Shown piece by piece: positions 35,594 to 43,432 of a DNA stretch of 62,039 bases. Within the stretch, counting starts at the first letter, position 1; every line of letters starts with the position of its first letter. Under the pieces are notes generated by a model. That model did not search any database and had not been told where the DNA came from. It saw only the letters and a program-made list of their open reading frames with translations. The position numbers and the translations under genes are program-made. The DNA comes from Corallococcus sp. CA053C (lineage in GTDB: Bacteria; Myxococcota; Myxococcia; Myxococcales; Myxococcaceae): assembly GCF_003611675.1 (NCBI RefSeq), contig NZ_RAWA01000010.1, forward strand, positions 1-62,039. Direction: 5' to 3'.

Positions 35594-37771
35594 ATGAGCG
35601 AACAGAACACCCTGCGCTGGGAAAAAGACGCCGACGGCATCGTGGTCTTGACCATGGATGACCCGGGCCAGTCCGCGAACACGATGAACGCCGCCTATGT
35701 GAAGTCCATGCGCGCGGCGGTGGACCGGCTGGTCCAGGAGAAGGCGAGCATCACCGGCGTCGTCATCACCTCCGCGAAGAAGACATTCTTCGCGGGCGGC
35801 GACCTGAACGACCTGCGCCGCGTGAAGAAGGAGGACGCGAAGAACGTCTTCGAGCTGGGCGAGGAGATCAAGGCGCAGCTGCGCACGCTGGAGACGCTGG
35901 GCAAGCCCGTGGTCGCTGCCATCAACGGCGCGGCGATGGGCGGCGGGCTGGAGATCGCGCTCGCGTGTCACCGGCGCATCCTCGCGGACGTCAAGGGCGC
36001 CCAGATTGGCCTGCCGGAGGTGACGCTCGGGCTCTTGCCCGGTGGCGGCGGCGTGGTGCGCACGGTGCGCATGCTGGGCATCACGGACGCGCTGATGAAG
36101 GTCCTGCTCCAGGGCCAGCGCTACCGCCCGCAGGAGGCGAAGGAGCTGGGCCTCGTGCACGAGGTGGTGGAGTCGGTGGACGCGCTCCTGCCCGCGGCCA
36201 AGGCGTGGGTGAAGGCGAACCCGAGCTCGCAGCAGCCGTGGGACGCGAAGGGCTACAAGATTCCGGGCGGCACCCCGTCCTCCCCTTCCTTCGCGGCGAA
36301 CCTGCCCGCGTTCCCGGCCAACCTGCGCAAGCAGTTGAAGGGCGCGAACATGCCGGCCCCCCGCGCCATCATGGCGGTGGCCGTGGAGAGCACGCAGGTG
36401 GACGTGGACACCGCGTTCACCATCGAGTCGCGCTACTTCACGGAGCTGGCCACCGGCCAGGTCGCGAAGAACATGATGCAGGCGTTCTTCTTCGACATGC
36501 AGCACATCAACTCCGGTGGCGGCCGGCCCAAGGGCTTCCCGCAGCACACGGCGAAGAAGGTCGGCGTGCTCGGCGCCGGGATGATGGGCGCGGGCATCGC
36601 CTACGTGTGCGCCAAGGCCGGCATCGACGTGGTGCTCAAGGACGTGAGCCTCGCCTCCGCGGAGAAGGGCAAGCAGTACTCGGTGAAGCTCGTGGAGAAG
36701 GCCGTCCAGAAGGGCTCCACCACGAAGGAGAAGGGCGACGCGCTGCTCGCGCGCATCACCCCCACCGCGGACCCCGCCGCGCTCGCGGGCTGCGACCTGG
36801 TCATCGAGGCTGTGTTCGAGGACGTGAAGCTCAAGCACAAGGTGTTCCAGGAGGTGCAGGGCGTGGTGGCCCCGGACGCGGTGCTCGGGTCCAACACCTC
36901 CACCCTGCCCATCTCCCTGCTCGCCGAAGGGGTGACGCGGCCGCCCGACTTCGTCGGGATGCACTTCTTCTCCCCCGTGGACAAGATGCCGCTGCTGGAG
37001 CTCATCGCGGGCAAGCAGACCAGTGACGCGACGCTCGCGAAGGCCATCGACATCGCGGTGCAGATTGGCAAGACGCCCATCGTCGTCAATGACAGCCGGG
37101 GCTTCTTCACCAGCCGCGTGATTGGCACGTTCCTCAACGAGGCCATCGCCATGGTGGGCGAAGGCATTGCGCCCGCGTCCATCGAGCAGGCCGGGCTCCA
37201 GGCGGGCTACCCCGCCGCCCCGCTCCAGCTGGTGGACGAATTGACGCTGACGCTGCCCCGGAAGATCCGCCTGGAGACCCAGGCCGCCGTGGAGGCGTCG
37301 GGCCAGAAGTGGGAGGTGCACGGCAGCTACGCGGTGATGGACGCGATGATCGACCAGCACCAGCGCAAGGGCCGCTCCACCGGCGGCGGCTTCTACGACT
37401 ACGCGGATGGCAAGCGCACGGGCCTGTGGCCGGGGCTCACCCAGCACTACACGAAGCCCGGCCACACCATCCCCTTCGAGGACATGAAGGAGCGGATGCT
37501 GTTCGCGGAGGCCATCGACACGGTGCGGTGCTTCGACGAAGGCGTGCTGCGCTCCGTCGCGGACGCGAACGTGGGCTCCATCCTCGGCATCGGCTTCCCG
37601 CCGTGGACGGGCGGCGTCGTGCAGTACATCAACGGCTACGAAGGGCCCACCGGCACGGGGCCGCGCGGCTTCGTGCTCCGCGCGCGCCAGCTGGCGGAGC
37701 GCTACGGGAAGCACTTCCTGCCGCCCGCGTCGCTCGTCGCGAAGGCCGAAAAAGGCGAACTCCTGCAGTAA
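35594..37771 (+). CDS. fadJ: FadJ-like enoyl-CoA hydratase/3-hydroxyacyl-CoA dehydrogenase
   Basis: 725 residues. The N-terminal crotonase domain (1-about 200) has FFAGGDLNDL, AINGAAMGGGLEIALACHRR and LPEVTLGLLPGGGG with its catalytic Glu pair. A linker leads to the NAD-binding 3-hydroxyacyl-CoA dehydrogenase domain (VGVLGAGMMGAG, GxGxxG at 327-332; HFFSPVDKMPLLELI), then C-terminal dehydrogenase helices including DSRGFFTSRV. This is the fatty-acid oxidation alpha subunit; the thiolase just upstream would be the beta subunit. It performs hydration and hydroxy-oxidation for the whole operon. Confidence 0.93.
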   Translation: MSEQNTLRWEKDADGIVVLTMDDPGQSANTMNAAYVKSMRAAVDRLVQEKASITGVVITSAKKTFFAGGDLNDLRRVKKEDAKNVFELGEEIKAQLRTLETLGKPVVAAINGAAMGGGLEIALACHRRILADVKGAQIGLPEVTLGLLPGGGGVVRTVRMLGITDALMKVLLQGQRYRPQEAKELGLVHEVVESVDALLPAAKAWVKANPSSQQPWDAKGYKIPGGTPSSPSFAANLPAFPANLRKQLKGANMPAPRAIMAVAVESTQVDVDTAFTIESRYFTELATGQVAKNMMQAFFFDMQHINSGGGRPKGFPQHTAKKVGVLGAGMMGAGIAYVCAKAGIDVVLKDVSLASAEKGKQYSVKLVEKAVQKGSTTKEKGDALLARITPTADPAALAGCDLVIEAVFEDVKLKHKVFQEVQGVVAPDAVLGSNTSTLPISLLAEGVTRPPDFVGMHFFSPVDKMPLLELIAGKQTSDATLAKAIDIAVQIGKTPIVVNDSRGFFTSRVIGTFLNEAIAMVGEGIAPASIEQAGLQAGYPAAPLQLVDELTLTLPRKIRLETQAAVEASGQKWEVHGSYAVMDAMIDQHQRKGRSTGGGFYDYADGKRTGLWPGLTQHYTKPGHTIPFEDMKERMLFAEAIDTVRCFDEGVLRSVADANVGSILGIGFPPWTGGVVQYINGYEGPTGTGPRGFVLRARQLAERYGKHFLPPASLVAKAEKGELLQ

Positions 37772-37797
37772 CCACCTCCCTCGGAAGGGGAAGTCCC

Positions 37798-39177
37798 ATG
37801 CTCCGAACACCTCTCGACGCGAATTCAATCGTGGCAAGGCAGCGCGCCTTCTTCGAAACCCGCGTCACGCTCCCGCTGGAGTGGCGGCGGGAGCAGTTGA
37901 AGGCACTCGAAGGGGCGGCGCGCAAGCACGAGGCGGACATCCTCGCCGCCCTCAAGGCGGACCTGTCGAAGAGCCCGGAGGAGGCCTACCTCACCGAGGT
38001 GGGCAGCATCTACGGTGAGCTCAAGAACGCGCTCAAGCACGTGAAGGCGTGGATGCAGCCACGGCGGGGCTCCGCGCCGCTCGTCATCCAGCCGGCGCGG
38101 GCGTACCAGTACGCGGATCCGCTGGGCGTCACGCTCATCATCGCGCCCTGGAACTACCCCTACCAGTTGTCCATCGCACCGCTCATCGGGGCGCTCGCCG
38201 CGGGCTGCACGGCCGTGTTGAAGCCCAGTGAGCACGCGCCGGAGACGTCGCGCGTGCTCGCGCGGATGCTGGGCGAGGCCTTCCCTCCGGAGGTCGTCGC
38301 CGTCGTGGAGGGGGCCGCGGACGAGAGCCGCCGGCTCCTGGAGGAGCGCTGGGACCTCATCTTCTTCACGGGAGGCACCAGCGTGGGCCGGGTCGTGGCG
38401 GAAGCCGCGGCAAAGCACCTCACGCCCACCGTCCTGGAGCTGGGCGGCAAGAGCCCCTGCATCGTCGACCGGAGCGCGGACCTGGAGGTCACCGCGCGCC
38501 GCATCGCCTGGGGCAAGTACGTCAACGCCGGGCAGACCTGCATCGCGCCGGACTACGTGCTCATCCCCCCGGAGCTCAAGGGGCGCTTCACGGACCTGGT
38601 CCAGAAGGCCGTCCGGAGCTTCTACGGCCCGAACGCGCGCGAGAGCGGCGACTACGGCCGCATCATCAATGCCCGTCACTTCGAGCGCCTCTGCACGCTC
38701 GCGGCCGACGGGAAGGTCGCCTTCGGTGGCGAGCGCGACGCGGCCAGCCGCTACTTCGCGCCCACCGTCATCACGGATGCGCCCCTGTCCAGCCCACTGA
38801 TGCAGGAGGAGATCTTCGGCCCCCTGCTCCCGCTCGTGGACTGCCCGAGCATCGACGACGCCATCCGCTTCGTGCGCGCCCGCCCGAAGCCGCTCGCCCT
38901 CTACAGCTTCGCGCGGGACGCCGCGGTGAACGACCGCGTCCTCTCCGAGACCTCCAGCGGCGGCGCGGTGACGAACGATGTCTGCGTCCACTTCGCCGCG
39001 GAGGGGCTCCCCTTCGGCGGCGTGGGCGACTCGGGCTCCGGCGGCTACCACGGCCAGGCCAGCTTCGACGCCTTCAGCCACAAGAAGAGCGTGGTGAAGC
39101 GGCCGTTCGCGCTGGACCTGAAGCTGCGCTACCCGCCCTACGTCGGGAAGCTCGGCCTGTTCAAGCGCTTCCTGTAA
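37798..39177 (+). CDS. aldehyde dehydrogenase
   Basis: 459 residues, about the length of class 3 fatty-aldehyde dehydrogenases. Motifs: APWNYPYQLSIAPLIGALAAGC, FTGGTSVGR, catalytic base Glu214 in LELGGKSP, catalytic Cys248 in NAGQTCIAP, and EEIFGPLLP. The C-terminus is a basic/hydrophobic stretch (KLGLFKRFL), as in membrane-associated fatty-aldehyde enzymes. It oxidises long aldehydes to acids. It is the last gene of the beta-oxidation operon and converges on the RoxA-like gene, whose expected product carries an aldehyde, so it is the natural first oxidising step. Confidence 0.92.
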   Translation: MLRTPLDANSIVARQRAFFETRVTLPLEWRREQLKALEGAARKHEADILAALKADLSKSPEEAYLTEVGSIYGELKNALKHVKAWMQPRRGSAPLVIQPARAYQYADPLGVTLIIAPWNYPYQLSIAPLIGALAAGCTAVLKPSEHAPETSRVLARMLGEAFPPEVVAVVEGAADESRRLLEERWDLIFFTGGTSVGRVVAEAAAKHLTPTVLELGGKSPCIVDRSADLEVTARRIAWGKYVNAGQTCIAPDYVLIPPELKGRFTDLVQKAVRSFYGPNARESGDYGRIINARHFERLCTLAADGKVAFGGERDAASRYFAPTVITDAPLSSPLMQEEIFGPLLPLVDCPSIDDAIRFVRARPKPLALYSFARDAAVNDRVLSETSSGGAVTNDVCVHFAAEGLPFGGVGDSGSGGYHGQASFDAFSHKKSVVKRPFALDLKLRYPPYVGKLGLFKRFL

Positions 39178-39182
39178 CGGAT

Positions 39183-39215
39183 GCGGGTGGCGCCCAGGCT
39201 CCTGGCGCCACCCGC
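39183..39215. terminator. bidirectional hairpin terminator
   Basis: A perfect 12-bp inverted repeat (GCGGGTGGCGCC / GGCGCCACCCGC) with a 9-base loop lies between the converging aldehyde dehydrogenase and RoxA-like genes. No T-run follows. Confidence 0.75.
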
Positions 39216-39226
39216 CTCCTCCGGGC

Positions 39227-41248
39227 CTAAAGCGTCTTCACGTATTCGATGACCGCCCAGCGCTCGGTGTCCGTGAGCGACTGGGTGAAGTCATGTCCGC
39301 CGTTGCCCATCCCGTAGAGGTACGAGTTGAAGACCATCCGCGAGCGGATCTGCTTCTGGGTGATGGGCGGCGGTGACTGGTAGGCGAGTGAGTTGTAGTT
39401 GGCCACCAGGTTCGCGATGTTCGCGAAGAGGACGTCGGGCGTCGCCATGTCCTGGGTGCAGGGGATGAACGGATCATTGGCCGGGGTGTTGGCGCACGCC
39501 AGCGGCGTCACGCTCCAGCCAAGCTTCGCGAAGTCATACGCCGAATAGCTCATGTCGTAGCCCGCGTTGGTGCCCAGCACGTTGGGGGCGGTCTGCTTGC
39601 GCTTCCACACCGCGGGCCGGTCCGACGGCTTCAGCACGTCCCAGAGGGTGGGCACGCTGCCATTGTGGAAGTACGGAGCGGAGGCCCACGCCCCGTAGAG
39701 CGGCGGCGCGATGTAGCCAAACGGCTCGTTCCACACGTTCGGTCCGACGGGCGAGTACACGGGGCCGGTGCCGTTGTCGTAGGCGGCCCGCGGCACGCGG
39801 CGCAGCTCGCTCATGATGATGCCGTCGTAGAAGGGGCCGTGGTCGGGGTGCTCGTCGTTGTAGGCGAGGAAGGACGTGTTCCAGGCCCGGCGCTTGCGCT
39901 CATCCGCCATCAGCCCCTTGCGCGCCGGATCCGTCCGGATGGTCTCAATCGGCGTGATGACGCCGGCCACGCCCTTGAGGCGCGGGTCGGGCAGGAAGGC
40001 CGGGTTCGCCGCGTGACGCGGTGAGTAGACGCCGTGGCAGCTCGCGCAGGAGCCATTGCCCGGGGCCTTGGGGATGTTGGCGTTGGCGCCGTTCGCCCAG
40101 AGGTCGCGCTCGTGGAAGAGGATGGCGCCCTGCTCGGCGAGCGCGGTGTTGATGCCCTTGGGGTAGGCCGGGGGTGAGAGCGAGGTGAAGAAGTTGTCGT
40201 TGTCCTCGAACTCGTTGGACAGCGCCCGGCGCTCCTCGGGCGAGCGGGTCAGGTTCGCGACCCCGAAGGCCATCTCCGAGCGGACGTTGTCCGAGGAGAG
40301 AGCCCCGTCCCAGAACTGCCGCGTCTTGTAGGCGCGCTGCCACCAGTTGGGCGCGCGGGACATGCCTCCCGCATGGGTGGGGAAGTATTCGAGCAGGCTG
40401 GGCGCGAGTCCCAGCGAGTCCATGTCGAAGAGCGCGGGCAGCAGGTCGACGATGCCGATGGCGTCGCTGGAACCACGGCCCACGCTCCAGGGGACGGGGA
40501 TGATCTCCAGCACGGTCCCGATGCCCGTCGAGCGGAACATGTCGGATTGGATGAGCCCGGCGTCAATCGCGTCGCCCGAGCGGCCCCACACGAAGCCCGC
40601 CTCCTGTTCGGTCCCGAGCCGCGAGTCGTGGCAGCCCGAGCAGCTGGAGGCGATGGCGCCCGTATAGCGCCCGTACTTGTCCTTCTCCTGCACGAGCCCG
40701 AGGGGCAGCTGGCCGCTGCCGCCCTGGGTGAGGTTGGGGTTCTCCCACGGCAGCGGGTAGGGATTGCGGAACGGCGCCTTGGAGAGCCCGTAGCGCTTGA
40801 TGACCTGCTCGTCGAAGTCCGCCGGGCGGAAGGGGTAACCCCAGAGGGTGTAGATGTTGTAGTAGGCCAGCGCGGTGCTGAACGGCTGGAAGTAGGCGCG
40901 CGTCTCGATGTTCGTGCGCCCCCGGTTGACGCTCGCGCGGAACTCGCCGCACGTCTGGGGATTGGCCGGCAGCGTCGAGACGAACGGCGCCGGCGGGTTG
41001 TGCAGGTCCAGCCAGTAGGCGTTGAACTGCACCGCGGCCCCCGGCTTGTTGACGCCCGGCACGACCAGGGTGCGCGGATCCACCGGCAACGGCGCGGAGT
41101 CCGACTTCCCGGCGCACGCCGCCGAAAACGGCGAGCGCAGCGTCGTCGACTCCAGCAGCGGCAGGGGGTCCGCGCCCGCGCGGGAACCCAGCAGGGTGAG
41201 GACAAGGCAACCCGGTAACGCCCACTCACGGCTCCATCGCAGTCTCAT
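39227..41248 (-). CDS. roxA: RoxA-like dihaem cytochrome c, rubber oxygenase family
   Basis: 673 residues from ATG 41248, chosen for GGAGG eight bases upstream; another ATG at 41263 adds five residues. A signal peptide ends near SRAGA, giving a secreted or periplasmic protein. Two haem c sites, CSGCH (203-207) and CASCH (401-405), lie 198 residues apart; I recall 199 in rubber oxygenase RoxA (CSACH, CASCH), which has a similar precursor length. W313 and F328 lie at spacings matching RoxA W302 and F317. RoxA-type enzymes cleave poly(cis-1,4-isoprene) with O2 to a C15 keto-aldehyde (RoxB relatives give mixed lengths). Homologues are known in myxobacteria. A generic MauG/CCP-like peroxidase is the alternative. 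Confidence 0.82.
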   Translation of the reverse strand: MRLRWSREWALPGCLVLTLLGSRAGADPLPLLESTTLRSPFSAACAGKSDSAPLPVDPRTLVVPGVNKPGAAVQFNAYWLDLHNPPAPFVSTLPANPQTCGEFRASVNRGRTNIETRAYFQPFSTALAYYNIYTLWGYPFRPADFDEQVIKRYGLSKAPFRNPYPLPWENPNLTQGGSGQLPLGLVQEKDKYGRYTGAIASSCSGCHDSRLGTEQEAGFVWGRSGDAIDAGLIQSDMFRSTGIGTVLEIIPVPWSVGRGSSDAIGIVDLLPALFDMDSLGLAPSLLEYFPTHAGGMSRAPNWWQRAYKTRQFWDGALSSDNVRSEMAFGVANLTRSPEERRALSNEFEDNDNFFTSLSPPAYPKGINTALAEQGAILFHERDLWANGANANIPKAPGNGSCASCHGVYSPRHAANPAFLPDPRLKGVAGVITPIETIRTDPARKGLMADERKRRAWNTSFLAYNDEHPDHGPFYDGIIMSELRRVPRAAYDNGTGPVYSPVGPNVWNEPFGYIAPPLYGAWASAPYFHNGSVPTLWDVLKPSDRPAVWKRKQTAPNVLGTNAGYDMSYSAYDFAKLGWSVTPLACANTPANDPFIPCTQDMATPDVLFANIANLVANYNSLAYQSPPPITQKQIRSRMVFNSYLYGMGNGGHDFTQSLTDTERWAVIEYVKTL

Positions 41249-41265
41249 TCGCGCGGCCTCCATCG

Positions 41266-41284
41266 ATTATTGGCAATCTGCCAA
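41266..41284. promoter_or_regulatory. palindromic operator upstream of RoxA-like gene
   Basis: TTGGCAATCTGCCAA (41270-41284) is a perfect 6-bp inverted repeat with three bases between, 22 bases before the RoxA-like ATG. On the minus strand it abuts AATAAT (41271-41266), a likely -10 box. The half-sites match those of the palindrome in the divergent promoter of the beta-oxidation operon (TTGGCA-N3-yGyCAA). This suggests shared control by the TetR at 28584. Confidence 0.55.
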
Positions 41285-41444
41285 CAACGCGTTTTCTAGG
41301 CTCCGGCGGGGGCGCTCACAATACGCAGTGCGTCAATCGACGCCCGGAGCGGATTCCCTGGCGCCAATGCCAGACAAGATTGATATGTCCATTCCCACGG
41401 GCGCCCCAACTCCTTGCGGGCGCCTGAACGGAGGGGAAATCCAG

Positions 41445-42479
41445 ATGAGAATCTTTACGGGTGGTGCCCGTGGCATCGCCGTCGCGCTGGTCGGTGCGGG
41501 TGCATTGGCTGCCGCGAGCTGTGGTGAGGCCCAGGTCGGCGCGAACGATCCGGTGTCCGCCCCGGGAGCTGCCGGTGAGCAGGAGCTGCGGCGCCCTGCC
41601 AACGACGTGGCCAACCTGCTGGACGACGACGTCGTGCCGCCCACCGTGGAGCTCACCTCACCGGCCACGGACAGCTTCCTGCGCGGCACCGTGGCGCTCA
41701 CGGCGGACGCCAGCGATGACGTGGGGGTGGCCCGCGTGGACTTCCTCCTCGACGGCGCCACGGTCATCGGCACCGCCACCCAGGCCCCGTACACCGTGAA
41801 CTGGAACACGGCGGCGGTGTCGGGCCCGCACTCGCTGACGGCGCAGGCCTTCGACGCGGCCGGCAACCCGGGGACCTCCAGCGCGGTGAGCGTCCTGGTG
41901 GACAACGCCCTCCCGATCATCCTCACAGGCCCGCCGCAGTACAACCCCAGCAACCAGAACTACGTGCGCGGCATCGTCAACGTGGGCTGGGCCGTGACGG
42001 ACCAGAGCCTCTCCGGCGTGGCGTATGTGGAGTTCCTCCAGAATGGGGTCTGGATGGGTTCGGCCTCCGGCCTCCCGGACGCCTCCACCTACTACTTCTC
42101 GTGGGACACGCGGGTGCTGGGCAATCGCTCCTACACCCTCACCCTCCGGGCGACCGACAGGGCCGGCAACGTCCAGACCAGCACCCGCAGCCTCATCGTG
42201 GACAACGCGCTGCCCTTCGTGGCCCTCACCGCTCCGACCAACGGCGCGCAGGTCAGCGGCGTCGTCACGCTGTCCGCCAATGCGAGCGACAGCCAGGCGC
42301 TGCTCTACGTCCGGTTCGAGGTCGACGGCGAGATGCTGACGCCCTTCTCGACCAGCGCGCCCTTCACGAAGACGTGGGACACCACCGGCAAGTCCGGCAC
42401 GCACCAGATTGTCGCCATCGCCATGGACCGGGCGGGCAACACCAAGCGCAGCACTGTCGCGACGGTCACCGTCCCCTGA
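41445..42479 (+). CDS. lipoprotein with tandem Ig-like repeats
   Basis: 344 residues; GGAGGGG precedes ATG 41445. Signal peptide with lipobox AASC. Three Ig-like (Big-type) repeats follow, each opening with PP/PxV-x-L-T-P and containing V-x-V-x-F-x-x-DG and a DxAGN signature (DAAGNPGTSS, DRAGNVQTST, DRAGNTKRST). It is probably a surface adhesin or spacer. It diverges from the RoxA-like gene, so it may share that upstream region. No catalytic domain is visible. Confidence 0.82.
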   Translation: MRIFTGGARGIAVALVGAGALAAASCGEAQVGANDPVSAPGAAGEQELRRPANDVANLLDDDVVPPTVELTSPATDSFLRGTVALTADASDDVGVARVDFLLDGATVIGTATQAPYTVNWNTAAVSGPHSLTAQAFDAAGNPGTSSAVSVLVDNALPIILTGPPQYNPSNQNYVRGIVNVGWAVTDQSLSGVAYVEFLQNGVWMGSASGLPDASTYYFSWDTRVLGNRSYTLTLRATDRAGNVQTSTRSLIVDNALPFVALTAPTNGAQVSGVVTLSANASDSQALLYVRFEVDGEMLTPFSTSAPFTKTWDTTGKSGTHQIVAIAMDRAGNTKRSTVATVTVP

Positions 42480-42496
42480 GTTGAATGTGCAGGCCG

Positions 42497-42524
42497 GGCC
42501 GCGAGGCATCCCCTCGCGGCCTTT
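42497..42524 (+). terminator. rho-independent terminator
   Basis: A perfect 10-bp stem (GGCCGCGAGG / CCTCGCGGCC), 5-base loop and a short TTT, 18 bases after the Ig-like lipoprotein stop. Confidence 0.75.
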
Positions 42525-42688
42525 CAGGTCGCAGCGGCAACAGGAGCTGGGCCATCGTCACGGACGGGACGCCTGCGGCCTGGTTGAGATTTTCAAGCAA
42601 TGGCGGATCCAACCAGGGAAACTCCAAGAACCTGGGAAATCAGCGCAACTCCGCGAGTGAGGTCCCGACAATCGCTCAAGGAGATTTC

Positions 42689-43348
42689 ATGTCCAACTAC
42701 CGCATCCAGAAGGGCGACACGCTTTCGGCCCTCGCCGCTCGCTTCAAGACCAGCGTGTCGGCGCTGGCGCGCACCAACCACATTTCCAACCCGAACCTCA
42801 TCTTCGCGGGCAAGACCCTGCGCGTCCCCGGCAAGGGCGACAGCTTCGAGCCCTCCAAGGGCACCGGTGGCTCCAAGGGCTCCGGCGGCACGAAGGGCTC
42901 CGGCGGCACGAAGGGCGGCGGTCAGGTCGAGGGCAGCGGTGGCGCCGGGCCGGGCAGCGCGACGCCGGCCATGCGCAAGCTCGCGGCGGCGGGCCGTGCG
43001 GCGGCGATGAGCATCGGCGGGTACAACAGCCAGGGCCTGTGCGCCACGGGCGTGAGCCGGGCCATCCAGAACGCCTTCGGCGTCAAGGTCTGGGGCAATG
43101 GCAACCAGATCGACAACAACCTGCCGCGCGACAAGTTCAAGCAGGTCAATATGTCGCTTGAGCAGGCGCTGAAGATCCCGGGCCTCGTCCTCACGTGGGA
43201 GAAGACCTCCACGCGCGCGGGCAGCATCTACGGCCACACCGCCATCACCACCGGCGACGGCCGCTCGTCCGTGAGCGACTTCATCGAGCGCAACACGCTG
43301 GGCGCCGGTGGCCGCAGCGGGCTGAAGATCTTCATGCCGACGGTGTAG
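42689..43348 (+). CDS. LysM protein with C-terminal Cys/His (CHAP/NlpC-like) domain
   Basis: 219 residues; AAGGAG precedes ATG 42689. Residues 3-47 are one LysM peptidoglycan-binding module (YRIQKGDTLSALAARFKTSV). Residues 52-90 are a Gly/Ser/Lys linker with GSGGTK repeats. The C-terminal domain (93-219) has Cys118 in QGLCATGVSRAIQ and His183 in IYGHTAI, spaced like the Cys-His pair of papain-fold amidases. It probably cleaves cell-wall peptide or amide bonds. There is no signal peptide, so export would need lysis or a dedicated secretion system. Domain assignment is from motif order only. Confidence 0.72.
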   Translation: MSNYRIQKGDTLSALAARFKTSVSALARTNHISNPNLIFAGKTLRVPGKGDSFEPSKGTGGSKGSGGTKGSGGTKGGGQVEGSGGAGPGSATPAMRKLAAAGRAAAMSIGGYNSQGLCATGVSRAIQNAFGVKVWGNGNQIDNNLPRDKFKQVNMSLEQALKIPGLVLTWEKTSTRAGSIYGHTAITTGDGRSSVSDFIERNTLGAGGRSGLKIFMPTV

Positions 43349-43373
43349 CGCCCGCCGCACACCGGCATCACCG

Positions 43374-43402
43374 TCGCCTCCGGGGCTGTCGACCGGAGGC
43401 GA
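43374..43402. terminator. bidirectional hairpin terminator
   Basis: A perfect 10-bp stem (TCGCCTCCGG / CCGGAGGCGA) with a 9-base loop lies between the converging LysM gene and the annexin-like gene. Confidence 0.65.
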
Positions 43403-43432
43403 TGTCATGTCCGCGGACCGGACCTCCCGCCT

